From positions 526,767 to 590,766 of the forward strand of contig NZ_JAFLQZ010000003.1 of NCBI RefSeq assembly GCF_017313265.1: a stretch of 64,000 nt of DNA, in the 5' to 3' direction. The notes beneath the pieces are model-generated. The model saw only the letters and a list, made by a program, of their open reading frames with translations, ran no database searches and was not told where the DNA came from. Origin of the DNA: Hymenobacter telluris. GTDB lineage: Bacteria > Bacteroidota > Bacteroidia > Cytophagales > Hymenobacteraceae. The translations under genes were made by a program, and so were the position numbers. This document shows positions 50,959-61,073 of this stretch, one piece after another (the stretch's first letter is position 1; each line of letters opens with the position of its first letter).

Positions 50959-53900
50959 TTAGAAGTCGTATCCCAGCGTGAAGTAGAATTTCGGACCAAT
51001 CTGGGTGTAGTCCTCTTGGCCCCAGGCTATGTCTGCCTTGCCGTAGAAGCCCAAAAGCGTCGAGCGGATACCAAAGCCGTAACCAATCAAGAAAGGGTTG
51101 CGGAAGTTGATAACAGTGGCAGAGAAGGCGTTGCCTGGCAACTGGGTTATCTGGGTGTTATACGAGTTGTTTTCGTTGAACGGGTTGTTGCCGGAATATG
51201 CCGTGCCTGCGTCGCCAAAAGCCGTTAGCTGTAAGTTGCGGAAGAAGCCCGAATAGATAGGATTGCGCGAAAAGTACTGCACAATAGGAATCCGCAGCTC
51301 GGAATTGAACAGCACGTAGCGTGGTCCCGTGCGCTTGCTGTAATTGAAGCCGCGCAGGTTGGTAGCAAATTGCTGGTAGAATATTTCCGTCGGGTCAGGG
51401 TTGGACGTAACGATACGGTTGCCTTCGTAATCATTGTTCAACCAGTTGTCCATGCCGCCGAGCCGGAAAAACTGCGGCGAGCTGCCGAAGAACTGCCCGT
51501 AGCTGGCTCGGTTGGCCCAGATAATCTGGCGGTGTACCTTTTGGTAATGGCGCAGGTCAACGTAGATTTTACCGAAATCCTCGCCGCTGCTATTCAACCC
51601 GTTGAGTTGCAGCAAACCAACTTTCATCCGGGTGCCTTCCTGCATGTTCACTCCCGTGGTGATGGAATTATCAAATACCAGTTCCCCATTCACACCCAAG
51701 TAGTTGCGGTTGATATCGGTATTGCCTGATAGCTCCGCAAACTTGTTGCTCGATACGTTAACGAACCGAGGGCCGACCCGCACACTCAGGCTATGCGTGA
51801 GAGGGTAAGCAATGGTGGGCGAAATTTCGTGCCGCCCGTAACGCACCCGGCCGTTCACTCCCTGAATGTTGTCGAAGAAGAACGCCTGTTTATCGTAGCG
51901 GATGCTCCAGTCGTAGCGGTGCTTCAGGTTGGTGTACTCGGCAAATATTTTGCTGGTGCGCAAATCCGTCAGCAGGAATATACCCGCTCTAATACGCTGG
52001 TCCTCAAACAAGTCCGACATGTTTACCTGACCCACCAAGCCCACGCCCAGCAACGGATCAGCAGCCAACGACGACACCACATTATCAATGCTGAAGCGAG
52101 TATCGTAGCGGTAAGGGCCGGTTGGGGCAGGCGTGCTGGCTAAAGCGGCCGGGGCCGCCTGCGGAGCCGCCACCGTAGTACCCGCCGACGCCGTGCGCGA
52201 CGAGGACCGCCTGGTGGTGGTTCGGCTGGCTGGCAGGTCTTCATCAAACTGATAGTCGCTGGTGTTGATGGGTTGGCTGGCCGTGCTGGCGGGCTTGGCG
52301 GGCTGCTGCGCAGGCTCCGTGTTTCCATCCGGAGCAGTGGTCTGCGAAGCGGGCACAGGCTCGGGAACCGGCGCTGGCTTAGCAACTGCCGCCGTAGCCG
52401 GCTTTGAGCGGTCTTCGAGCGTTTCCTGACGAGCTGTTTTGCTTAGCACTAGGTTTTCAGGCGCCGCATACGTTGGGTATAAATACACAAAGTCGCGGGC
52501 TCGGTTGGCGGCAATAAAGCCCAGTGTTCCGGTAGTGGCGTTGTAATCGAAGTCCTTCAGGTTAGGGCCGAAGTTGGTAATGGCCGTGCGCTGGCGGGTG
52601 CGCATCGAGTAGCGGTACACGCTCCGGATGCCGCTTTCCTCCCCCAAGTACACAATCTCGTCGTCGGAAATAACCCGCGGCCGCCCCTCATTGGAGATGG
52701 TGCTTACCAACGACTCTACGGGCTGCGCACGACCATCCAGGTGATAGATAAACAAATCGTAGTTGTTGACTACAGCGCCGAAGCTGCCCCGCGCTGTACC
52801 AGCCGAATCAAGCCAGCGGTTGGAACTGAACACAATGCCATTGCCGTTGGGCAAGAACACCGGCTGCACATCATCAAATACGTCGTTGGTGAGCTTTTCG
52901 GGGCGGCGGCTACCGGCGCGCAACACGTACAGGTCGCCTTGCCCGTTCTGCACCCCGCTAAACACCAACGATTTGCCATCAGGCGAGTAGCTCAAGTCCA
53001 GGATTTGCTGGAAGGGCTCGAAAATAGTGGAGCCCTTTTCGCCGATGAACGGCAGCGCCTCGCCTATTCTCGACAGCAAACCGGCCGCGCCACCATCGGC
53101 GGGTCGCAGCCGCAAGCTCATCTTGCCTTTGGTCATTTCGGCTACGGCCACTTGGTTGTTGCCACGCCAAGCCAGCACCGGCAACCGGGTTTCCACCTGC
53201 TGGCCGGGGGTTTTGTAGCCCCCCCGGTGCACAGTATGCTTGCCCGAGCCGTCGCGGTTCACTACCAGCACCCGGTAGCGGCCCCGGTCGTTGCTCACAT
53301 AGGCTAGCTGCTGCCCGTTGGGGCTCATCACCGACTGCGAATACTGAATATTCTTCCGGTTGCTGTTGGTAATGGCTAGTTTATCGTCGGTTTCGGTGAA
53401 CGGCGTTTGGGGCTGAGCGTTCAGCTGACGGTAGTAAGCCAACCAATCTTTCTGAAACACTTTGTACGGCACGTTCAACGACGAGCTGATGCCCACCTCT
53501 ACGTCGCGCGTGATGCGCGTCAGGTTCAGAATGTTCTGGATGGTGGTATAGCCATAACGCTCTGCAATGTAGTTCCAGAGGCTTTGGCCGGCTAGTTGGG
53601 GGTTGCGCACAAAGAACGGCGCCGCGCGGTTGCCGGGATATTCCTGAGTCATGTCGCGCATGTAGTCGTCCATGTCCACGCTCCAGCCTTCGGCGGCGTA
53701 GGCCGAGGCGCCATTCACAAACCAGTCGGGCAGTTGCAGCAGGTAAGTGCTTTGAATCACCTCTTTCAGTGAGCCGCCGTACATCATGTCGTTGAGCAGT
53801 ACCCGCGTAATCTGAAAGCTTAGGTCGCGCTTGAACTGGGTTTGCTGGCCGGTAAAGGCAATCTGCACTTTGCTCATGCGCAGCAGGTCGGTTTCACCAC

Positions 53901-54282
53901 CGGTCTGGTACTTGTCGGCATCCAGCCCAATATTGCTCTGCCGCAGGTCGCCCACGGAGTTATAGAGCATGATAGTGGTTTTCGAGTAGGGATAATACCC
54001 CACCAGCGCCGTAATGCGCTGCAGCTCTTTCTCGGCGTAGTCGGCGGCCCGGCGGGCACTCACGTCGCCGCCCCCGTAGTAGTACACGTTGAAATTTTGG
54101 GTGTTAAGCAGCTGCCAGTCGAAGTTCTTGTATTGAATCCGGACCCGACCAAACTCTTCCTGCGCCGACTGCGCCCGCACCTGGCTGGCTGCCAATAAAG
54201 TCAGCAGTCCTATCAAGATGGCTCCTGCCATGGGTTGACGGTCCGACTTTCGGAACCACCGCGAAAAGAATAGATGCTTCAT
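50959..54282 (-). CDS. Large periplasmic propeller plus outer-membrane barrel protein
   Basis: 1,107 residues from the ATG at 54282. An N-terminal peptidase-MA-like region (LNTQNFNVYYYGGGD ... DWFVNGASAYAAEGW) is followed by TolB/PD40-type beta-propeller repeats (YSPDGKSLVFSGVQNGQGDL, PVFLPNGNGIVFSSNRW). A linker rich in A, P, T and S (about 640-740) leads to a C-terminal beta-barrel of the surface-antigen type ending TLGYDF. The fusion suggests an outer-membrane protein with a periplasmic sensing or binding head. Function unknown. Confidence 0.82.
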   Translation of the reverse strand: MKHLFFSRWFRKSDRQPMAGAILIGLLTLLAASQVRAQSAQEEFGRVRIQYKNFDWQLLNTQNFNVYYYGGGDVSARRAADYAEKELQRITALVGYYPYSKTTIMLYNSVGDLRQSNIGLDADKYQTGGETDLLRMSKVQIAFTGQQTQFKRDLSFQITRVLLNDMMYGGSLKEVIQSTYLLQLPDWFVNGASAYAAEGWSVDMDDYMRDMTQEYPGNRAAPFFVRNPQLAGQSLWNYIAERYGYTTIQNILNLTRITRDVEVGISSSLNVPYKVFQKDWLAYYRQLNAQPQTPFTETDDKLAITNSNRKNIQYSQSVMSPNGQQLAYVSNDRGRYRVLVVNRDGSGKHTVHRGGYKTPGQQVETRLPVLAWRGNNQVAVAEMTKGKMSLRLRPADGGAAGLLSRIGEALPFIGEKGSTIFEPFQQILDLSYSPDGKSLVFSGVQNGQGDLYVLRAGSRRPEKLTNDVFDDVQPVFLPNGNGIVFSSNRWLDSAGTARGSFGAVVNNYDLFIYHLDGRAQPVESLVSTISNEGRPRVISDDEIVYLGEESGIRSVYRYSMRTRQRTAITNFGPNLKDFDYNATTGTLGFIAANRARDFVYLYPTYAAPENLVLSKTARQETLEDRSKPATAAVAKPAPVPEPVPASQTTAPDGNTEPAQQPAKPASTASQPINTSDYQFDEDLPASRTTTRRSSSRTASAGTTVAAPQAAPAALASTPAPTGPYRYDTRFSIDNVVSSLAADPLLGVGLVGQVNMSDLFEDQRIRAGIFLLTDLRTSKIFAEYTNLKHRYDWSIRYDKQAFFFDNIQGVNGRVRYGRHEISPTIAYPLTHSLSVRVGPRFVNVSSNKFAELSGNTDINRNYLGVNGELVFDNSITTGVNMQEGTRMKVGLLQLNGLNSSGEDFGKIYVDLRHYQKVHRQIIWANRASYGQFFGSSPQFFRLGGMDNWLNNDYEGNRIVTSNPDPTEIFYQQFATNLRGFNYSKRTGPRYVLFNSELRIPIVQYFSRNPIYSGFFRNLQLTAFGDAGTAYSGNNPFNENNSYNTQITQLPGNAFSATVINFRNPFLIGYGFGIRSTLLGFYGKADIAWGQEDYTQIGPKFYFTLGYDF

Positions 54283-54338
54283 AGCCAAGAATGCGGTAAA
54301 CAAAAGGCGGCCCCACGCCAGACGCGGGCCGTCGTACT

Positions 54339-55445
54339 CTAGGAAGAAAACCCAACAGCGCCCAAGGGAGTAGGAGCTGCCTGGTATAACGCTTGGTAGC
54401 GCTTAATATTGACTTCGGGCCACAACTCGGTGTCCGTATTTTCAAGGTGGTCGGCCAGTAAGGCGGCCAGCCGGGGAGCCAGCATTACGCCCTTCGAGCC
54501 GAAGCCGTTAAATATACTCAGCACGGGCACTTCCGGATGCCGTCCTAACAACGGTTTCCGGTCGCGCACCGCGGGCCGTACGCCCGCCCGTTGCGCCCGC
54601 ACCTCGAACGGCAACGGCGTGGTAGCCGCCAGCCGCTCACTTAGCTCAACGCGGGCTTCGGGCGTAATGCCCGCAGCAAACGGCGGCCAGCGGTACGTGG
54701 CCCCTACCCGGAACTGCCCGTTGCCGAGCGGCACCACGTAAGCACCTTTGTTGAGCACCTGCGCTTCTGCAAGCCCTTGGCACTCCACATCCAGCACCTC
54801 GCCCTGGTTAGGGGTAAGAGGCAGCCACTTAAAGTACGGATTTTCGATGGCTGCGGCACCTTCGCAGCAAACAAAATGCCGGGCTCGTATGCTACCCGCG
54901 TACGTAATACCGGTTGGGTCGGTAACGAGTTGCTGCCAGTTGAAAGTTTCATGTTGTAGCCCCCCATTTTCAAGTTGTTCGGCGGTAAGAGACGCCAGTA
55001 ATTCTCGCAGTTGCACGTAGCCCCCACGGCGGATGCGCAGCCCTCCAAATTCGTCGCGCACGCCCGCCGTTGGAGGCAATGGCGCGCCGGCATTTTCCAC
55101 AAAATCCTGCCAGGGATGGTCGGCGCTACGGGCCAGCATGGTGTTCTGCTCGGCAACCGACGAAAACAGCTTCCAGATAGGCAGCTCAAAGAAAAACTGC
55201 TGTTTGAAATGCTGCTCCATTTCCTGGTACAGCGCGCTGGCAGCCGTTAGCAGCTCATCGGCGCGCCAAGCCAGCGCGAAGCGCTTACCCGCCACGGGGT
55301 TCATTAAGCCCGCCGCTACCTTCGAGGCCGAATCAGGCTGGGCCGCATCCAGCACCAGCACCGTACGGCCCCGGCGGCGCAGTTCCCAGGCCAATGTAGC
55401 ACCAGCAATGCCGTGGCCGAGTAGCAGGTAATCGTATTCTTTCAT
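54339..55445 (-). CDS. FAD-dependent oxidoreductase (DAO family)
   Basis: 368 residues. The dinucleotide-binding fold is YDYLLLGHGIAGATLAWELR with the GxGxxG variant GHGIAG, then VLDAAQPDSASKVAAGLMNP. A C-terminal FNGFGSKGVMLAP closes the FAD site. It belongs to the D-amino acid oxidase/glycine oxidase superfamily; the substrate is unknown. It is cytoplasmic and lies upstream of the large propeller-barrel gene on the same strand. Confidence 0.88.
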   Translation of the reverse strand: MKEYDYLLLGHGIAGATLAWELRRRGRTVLVLDAAQPDSASKVAAGLMNPVAGKRFALAWRADELLTAASALYQEMEQHFKQQFFFELPIWKLFSSVAEQNTMLARSADHPWQDFVENAGAPLPPTAGVRDEFGGLRIRRGGYVQLRELLASLTAEQLENGGLQHETFNWQQLVTDPTGITYAGSIRARHFVCCEGAAAIENPYFKWLPLTPNQGEVLDVECQGLAEAQVLNKGAYVVPLGNGQFRVGATYRWPPFAAGITPEARVELSERLAATTPLPFEVRAQRAGVRPAVRDRKPLLGRHPEVPVLSIFNGFGSKGVMLAPRLAALLADHLENTDTELWPEVNIKRYQALYQAAPTPLGAVGFSS

Positions 55446-55462
55446 ATTGCGGGCAAGGTAGA

Positions 55463-55515
55463 GAGTTGTTGATTGCCAGTTGCACTGACAACCAACAACT
55501 CACAACTGGCAACTT
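55463..55515. repeat. Word-repeat hairpin before the FAD oxidoreductase gene
   Basis: AGTTGTTGATTGCCAGTTG (55464-55482) pairs imperfectly with CAACAACTCACAACTGGCAA (55493-55512). The core is TTGCCAGTTG/CAACTGGCAA. It lies between divergent genes. Confidence 0.55.
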
Positions 55516-55584
55516 ACAATCCAGAGTAGTGAGAAGACTCGTAACTTACCCGCCGGTTCCATTCGCTTTGTTTTTCTCTACTGC

Positions 55585-56220
55585 ATGACCGTTTCCGGTT
55601 TCACGTTCAACGCCTTTTCCGAAAATACCTACCTCCTGCACGACGCCACCGGTCAGTGCGTCATCGTTGACCCCGGTTGCTACAGCCGGGCCGAGCAGGA
55701 GGCGCTCCGCAGCTTCATCGAAACCCAGAATCTGAACGTGGTTTTGCTACTCAACACGCATTGCCACATCGACCATGTGCTCGGCAACCAGTTTGTAGTG
55801 GACACTTATAAAGTGCCGTTCCTGATTCATGAGGCAGATGCCGCCACGCTCCGGTCGGTGCCGGCGTATGCGCCTAGCTACGGGTTTCCGGCTTATTCTC
55901 CCGCCGAGCCAACGGGTTTCTTAACGCCCGAAAAGCCCGTGCGCTTCGGCGAAACCGAGCTGGAAGTGCGCTTTGCGCCCGGCCATGCACCCGGCCATGT
56001 GGTGTTCTATCATGCGCCTACTGCTACGGTTATCGGCGGCGACGTGCTTTTCCAGGGCAGTATCGGCCGCACCGACCTGCCGGGCGGCGACTTCGAGACG
56101 CTCATTGAAAGCATCAACACCCAGTTGCTAACGCTGCCCGATGAGGTAACGGTGTACCCTGGTCATGGCCCAGCCACTACCATTGGCGCCGAACGCCGCA
56201 CCAATCCATTCCTCAATTAG
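55585..56220 (+). CDS. Metallo-beta-lactamase-fold hydrolase (glyoxalase II-like)
   Basis: 211 residues. The zinc site THCHIDHVLG (HxHxDH) lies near residue 60, later ligands are in APGHAPGHVVF and VYPGHGP, and GGDVLFQGSIGRTDLPGGD carries the bridging aspartate. This is the hydroxyacylglutathione hydrolase-like branch common in bacteria. The substrate is probably a thioester but unproven. Its last codon and stop (AAT TAG) begin a decayed repeat arm; pssA follows. Confidence 0.9.
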   Translation: MTVSGFTFNAFSENTYLLHDATGQCVIVDPGCYSRAEQEALRSFIETQNLNVVLLLNTHCHIDHVLGNQFVVDTYKVPFLIHEADAATLRSVPAYAPSYGFPAYSPAEPTGFLTPEKPVRFGETELEVRFAPGHAPGHVVFYHAPTATVIGGDVLFQGSIGRTDLPGGDFETLIESINTQLLTLPDEVTVYPGHGPATTIGAERRTNPFLN

Positions 56221-56293
56221 AAATCATGAATTGAAAGCTCGTCGTCAGACGTTAAGCAGCCTCTTATTCAATTCTCAACTCGTGATTTTTAAT
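56216..56293. repeat. Decayed inverted repeat between hydrolase gene and pssA
   Basis: ATTAGAAATCATGAATTGAA (56216-56235) and an inverted ATTCTCAACTCGTGATTTTT then AAT (56271-56293) pair with several mismatches. The arms resemble diverged CAATTAAAAATTGAG ends of the 21827-22320 cassette. Confidence 0.5.
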
Positions 56294-56306
56294 TTCCTTT
56301 TGCCGC

Positions 56307-56996
56307 ATGAAGAACCATATTCCTAACGCCGTTACCTGCCTCAATCTGTTTTCGGGCTGTTTGGCAATCACCCAGATATTTGCCGGGCACCTCGAAACAG
56401 CTGCATACCTGGTGGGCCTGGCAGCAGCCTTCGACTTTGCCGACGGTCTGCTGGCGCGCGCCCTGCATGCCTCTTCTCCCATTGGCAAAGACCTGGATTC
56501 TTTGGCGGATATGGTGTCGTTTGGAGTGGTACCGGGCGCTATCCTGTTTGATTTACTCACGCAAGCCAGCGCCAACATACCTGCTTGGCTGCCATACGCG
56601 GGGTTCATCGTTACGGTGTTTTCGGCGTTGCGCCTAGCTAAATTCAACAACGACACCCGCCAAACCACTTCGTTTATCGGTCTGCCGACCCCGGCCTGCA
56701 CGCTGGTAGTAGCTTCCCTCCCGCTCATTCTGGCCCACGATTCCTTTCACATTACCAGCTTTATTCTCAACCCGTGGGTTTTGCTAGGCCTGACAGTGTT
56801 GCTGTCGGGGCTGTTAGTGGCTGAAATTCCATTGTTTGCCTTGAAATTCAAGAACTTACGCTGGCAGGATAATTCCACGCAGTTTATCTTTCTGCTGTTA
56901 GCCATAGCCCTCTTGATTGGCTTACAGGCCACTGCTATTCCCCTAGTCGTGCTATTATATGTACTGATGTCGGTAGTGCGGCCGGCTGTGGGATGA
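56307..56996 (+). CDS. pssA: CDP-diacylglycerol--serine O-phosphatidyltransferase
   Basis: 229 residues and about seven membrane segments. The CDP-alcohol phosphatidyltransferase motif DG-x2-AR-x8-G-x3-D-x3-D is complete (DGLLARALHASSPIGKDLDS then LAD). The opening IPNAVTCLNLFSGCLAI is typical of the serine branch. It makes phosphatidylserine at the inner membrane, the precursor of phosphatidylethanolamine. Confidence 0.92.
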   Translation: MKNHIPNAVTCLNLFSGCLAITQIFAGHLETAAYLVGLAAAFDFADGLLARALHASSPIGKDLDSLADMVSFGVVPGAILFDLLTQASANIPAWLPYAGFIVTVFSALRLAKFNNDTRQTTSFIGLPTPACTLVVASLPLILAHDSFHITSFILNPWVLLGLTVLLSGLLVAEIPLFALKFKNLRWQDNSTQFIFLLLAIALLIGLQATAIPLVVLLYVLMSVVRPAVG

Positions 56997-57137
56997 TTTT
57001 TGCGGGGCACTTTACAATATATTGAATGCCTGATGAGTTAAAAACAACGAACTAACGATGAACCCCGATTCAATCGAGCTTGTTTAGTGCCCGTTGTTAT
57101 TACCTCTCTACCCCAACTGCTTATCGAACACACCCTT

Positions 57138-60100
57138 ATGCGCTACTTTACTTTTCTGGTAGTTTGCGGCCTGTTATTAGGGTTTTCAGCGCAAGCGCAA
57201 GACGGACGCCGAACCGTAGCGCTCCGGCTACAGTGGGAAGGATACCACCAAGTGCCCGGCTCCGACTACACCCTGCGGAAAGTACCGGCTTTTATGCTGG
57301 CTCACTACCAGACTCGTTCATTATTCGGTAGCTACGTGCTCCGTGTAGCGGGTACTGTAGCCGAAGGCGAATTGCGGAACGCTACTTACGCACCTTTTTC
57401 TGCGGCCGATGCCGCTTTATTGAAGAATCCGTCGCTTCCTCTGGCTACCACTATTGTGGCGAACGAAGCAGTGGAGCGCGGACAACCTATTAGCTTCGTA
57501 ACGGTGCCCGCTGTGCGTCGCAACGCTCAAAGCGGCCAGTTCGAAAAACTGATTTCAGCAGAGTACAGCTATATTCCGGGTGCTCCAACCGTACGCCGGG
57601 GTCAGCAGATTACGTATGCCAGTAACTCCGTATTAGCTACCGGCAACTGGTATAAGATCGGCGTTCCAAAAAGCGGCATTTTCAAGCTCGATTACGATGC
57701 CCTGCGCTTGCTTGGCCTCGATGTACAAAGTGTTGACCCCAACCGCATCCAGATTTTTGGCAACGCGACAGGCCTTCTACCGCAGCCCATTAGCACCTCT
57801 CGTCCCGATGACTTGGTAGAGAATGCCGTATATTTTTCGGGAAACACCAATACCAATCTGGAGAATGGTGAGTACTTCTTGTTCTACGCTCGAGGCCCGC
57901 ACGTATGGGAACGGGTACCAGGCGCCCAGCGCTTCCAACACATCCAGAATATCTATTCTGATACAGCCTATTACTTCGTAACGGTGGCTGCTCCGCCCCG
58001 TACGGGCCGACGGGTACAGGCCGCACCAGCCATTGGAGCCGCTAATGCGCCGGCTATTTCGCAGTTCACAGAGCGGGAGTTTTACGAGAAGGAATTAGTG
58101 AATTTAGCTAAGTCGGGCCGGCAGTGGCTAGGCGAAGGCTTCCGAAGTGGTACCCCGCAGTCTTTCTCGTTTGGTAGCATTACTGATGTTGTAGCTGGCA
58201 GCACCGTACAGGTTACCGCTTCGCTAGCAGGAAACTCATACAGCGCGCAGTCTTTTCAAGTAGCTGTGAATGGTGCCTCTGTTGGCACTCAAATTCTAGC
58301 TGGTGCCTCAAACCGTGGCTTCCCTGAATATGCCAACACCAGTGTGCAGACATATTCGGTGGCTGCTGCTTCATCTTCTACAGGATTGCGCGTGAGTTTG
58401 ACTTACAACGGCTCCGATGCTTCCGACAATGGCTACCTCGATTATCTGGAGGTCAATGCGTTGAAACCTCTGCGGTTGAATGGTTCTGCTCAGGAGTTTC
58501 GTTCTTTTAGCAATGTGCGCCCTGGCAGTATCAGCCAGTTTAATATAACGGGAGGCGCTGGGGCTATGGTTTGGGAAGTAACCAATCCGCGCCGTGCCAG
58601 ATCCTACCCGGTTAGTGCTACTGGTTCCTTTGTAGCTCCTACCGACTCGTTGCGCGAGTTCGTAGCCTTCACCCCCACCGGAACTTTCGACAAACCCACT
58701 AACCTTGGGCGCGTTGCGAATCAGGATTTGCACGCCAGTCTCAATTCTACTATTGATCTGGTTATCGTCACTCACCCATTATTTCTACCACAGGCCGAAG
58801 CCCTTGCCACTCACCGCCGCACACACGACGGGCTAAAGGTAGCGGTAGTCACCACTACACAGGTGTATAATGAGTTTGGTTCGGGTGGGCAAGATGTCAG
58901 CGCCATCCGCGACATGATGAAGATGGTATACGACCGGCGCAATTTGCCCAGTCGCCGCCAATACCTGTTACTTTTCGGTGATGCCTCCTTTAACTATAAG
59001 GGGGGTATTGCAACTCAGAACTTTGTACCTACCTATGAGTCGCGCGAGTCTTTTGCTCCAATATATGGTCGTGCCAATGGCTTTGGCCCACAAACGTTTT
59101 GTTCGGATGACTATTATGGTCTGTTAGACGATACTGATGGTGAATGGCGCGAAGACGGACCCGGCGAAACTATGGATGTCAGCGTAGGGCGTTTACCCGT
59201 ACGTATCCCAAGCGGCCAAGCAGCTTCCACGCAAGCCACGCTGGTAGTAAATAAGCTGATTGCCTATGATACCAAGTCAGCTATGGGCAACTGGCGCAAC
59301 CGCTTTACGGTGGTTACCGACGATGGCGACAACGATTTACATGTAGTTGCCGGAGAAAACCTAGCCCGTTGGGTTAGCAATAGTCATCCGGTCTACAACG
59401 TCAACAAAAACTATCTTGACCTTTATCAGCAAATAACCGGAGCTTCAGGTGAAAAATCGCCCGATGCGGAAAGAGCAGTAGACGAGTCGTTTGAGCAAGG
59501 CTCTCTTATCATCAATTATAATGGTCACGGTGGCCCTGATGGCCTAGCACAGGAGCAACTAGTATCACACGCTTCTGTTTTGCGTTTACAAAACAAGAAT
59601 AGGCCAACCTTCATGGTAACGGGCACCTGTGACTTCAGCTATTACGATAATCCAGATAAGGATTCGGCCGGTGAACAGGCACTTACAGATGTAGAAGGCG
59701 GCGCTATCGGTTTATATACTACCACTCGCCTCACTTTTGCCGATGGCAATGCATTAACCATTCCTTTTTACGATTCTATTCTCTCGGTAAGCAACGCTCC
59801 TCGCACACGGGTTGGAGAAGCTATCCGATATTCTAAAAATCAGAATACTGGCTATTCTATCAACCGTAATTACGTGTTGCTCGGCGACCCAAGTGCCCAT
59901 TTGGCGCAGCCCGATTTAGCAATGAGTTTGGATGCAGTGAATGATAAGCCAATCATCACTGCGTCAATAGATACACTCAAGGCGCTATCTACAGTGAAGC
60001 TTTCTGGCTCAGTACACAATAATCGTTTGGGCAATGGTGCTGTAGATGCTACCTTCTCTGGCACAACGCAGGTCGTTGTATATGATAAGCCTACCATTAT

Positions 60101-61031
60101 CAAAACTCTTGGCTCGACTCCAGGAGATTCTATAAAATCTATTCGAATTCAGGAAAACGTCATCTACTCCGGGCAGGCTACGGTAAGGGCCGGGCGCTTC
60201 TCTGTGCAGTTTGTAGTGCCCCGCGACATCAACTATAGCGTAGGGCTAGGAAAGGTTAGCCTTTACGCCAAAGACACCGTGCGTACCATAGATGCACACG
60301 GCTACCGTAGCGTACCTATTGGCAGCACTATTGCGGTAGCTAACCTTGATACCATTCCGCCAAAAATCACGCTGCACATGGACAACATGGCTTTTGTGTA
60401 TGGCGGCCTCACGGCACCTACTACTACTTTGCTGGCGCGGCTTTTCGATGAAAGTGGCATCAATACGGCGGGCTCCGGCATCGGCCACGAAATAACCGCC
60501 ACTCTCGACAACGACCCCGCCCGCCTGACCGTTCTCAACGATTTTTATACGGCCAACGTCGACAGTTTCCAGTCCGGCAACGTGCGCTATCTGTTCAAAG
60601 ACCTGGCTACCGGCCCACACGTGTTACACGTGAAGGCCTGGGATACATTCAACAACTCTTCCATCAAAGACATCGAGTTCATTGCCGCTCAAACCGAAAA
60701 GCTAGCTTTGAGCCACGTCCTGAACTATCCCAATCCCTTTGCCAAGCAAACTACCTTTCATTTCGACCACAATCGTAGTGGCGAAGAGTTAGACGTACAA
60801 GTGCAAATATTCACCGTTGCTGGGCGGCTGGTTCGCACCCTACAAGCTAATATTCCAGCCAGCGGTTCGCATGTGCCCGCTAGCCCTAATGATACCTCAC
60901 TTTCCTGGAATGGCCGCGACGAATACAATGACCAGCTGGCGCGAGGCGTGTATGTGTATCGTGTAAGTGTACGTTCCAGCAAAGACCAAGCTACCACCTC
61001 CAAATTCGAAAAGCTGGTAATTCTTAATTAA
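57138..61031 (+). CDS. porU: T9SS sortase PorU
   Basis: 1,297 residues from the ATG at 57138 (signal MRYFTFLVVCGLLLGFSAQA). The gingipain-like C25 peptidase domain holds the catalytic H797 in INYNGHGGPDG and C831 in VTGTCDFSYYDNP. N-terminal beta domains precede it, and the C-terminal domain has the YPNPF signature and ARGVYVYRVSV. PorU removes T9SS signals from cargo and attaches the proteins to the surface lipid. porV follows after 42 bases, the usual pairing. Confidence 0.95.
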   Translation: MRYFTFLVVCGLLLGFSAQAQDGRRTVALRLQWEGYHQVPGSDYTLRKVPAFMLAHYQTRSLFGSYVLRVAGTVAEGELRNATYAPFSAADAALLKNPSLPLATTIVANEAVERGQPISFVTVPAVRRNAQSGQFEKLISAEYSYIPGAPTVRRGQQITYASNSVLATGNWYKIGVPKSGIFKLDYDALRLLGLDVQSVDPNRIQIFGNATGLLPQPISTSRPDDLVENAVYFSGNTNTNLENGEYFLFYARGPHVWERVPGAQRFQHIQNIYSDTAYYFVTVAAPPRTGRRVQAAPAIGAANAPAISQFTEREFYEKELVNLAKSGRQWLGEGFRSGTPQSFSFGSITDVVAGSTVQVTASLAGNSYSAQSFQVAVNGASVGTQILAGASNRGFPEYANTSVQTYSVAAASSSTGLRVSLTYNGSDASDNGYLDYLEVNALKPLRLNGSAQEFRSFSNVRPGSISQFNITGGAGAMVWEVTNPRRARSYPVSATGSFVAPTDSLREFVAFTPTGTFDKPTNLGRVANQDLHASLNSTIDLVIVTHPLFLPQAEALATHRRTHDGLKVAVVTTTQVYNEFGSGGQDVSAIRDMMKMVYDRRNLPSRRQYLLLFGDASFNYKGGIATQNFVPTYESRESFAPIYGRANGFGPQTFCSDDYYGLLDDTDGEWREDGPGETMDVSVGRLPVRIPSGQAASTQATLVVNKLIAYDTKSAMGNWRNRFTVVTDDGDNDLHVVAGENLARWVSNSHPVYNVNKNYLDLYQQITGASGEKSPDAERAVDESFEQGSLIINYNGHGGPDGLAQEQLVSHASVLRLQNKNRPTFMVTGTCDFSYYDNPDKDSAGEQALTDVEGGAIGLYTTTRLTFADGNALTIPFYDSILSVSNAPRTRVGEAIRYSKNQNTGYSINRNYVLLGDPSAHLAQPDLAMSLDAVNDKPIITASIDTLKALSTVKLSGSVHNNRLGNGAVDATFSGTTQVVVYDKPTIIKTLGSTPGDSIKSIRIQENVIYSGQATVRAGRFSVQFVVPRDINYSVGLGKVSLYAKDTVRTIDAHGYRSVPIGSTIAVANLDTIPPKITLHMDNMAFVYGGLTAPTTTLLARLFDESGINTAGSGIGHEITATLDNDPARLTVLNDFYTANVDSFQSGNVRYLFKDLATGPHVLHVKAWDTFNNSSIKDIEFIAAQTEKLALSHVLNYPNPFAKQTTFHFDHNRSGEELDVQVQIFTVAGRLVRTLQANIPASGSHVPASPNDTSLSWNGRDEYNDQLARGVYVYRVSVRSSKDQATTSKFEKLVILN

Positions 61032-61073
61032 TCTTCTGCCAGCATTCCACCTACACCCTTCTTTTCTGTTTGT

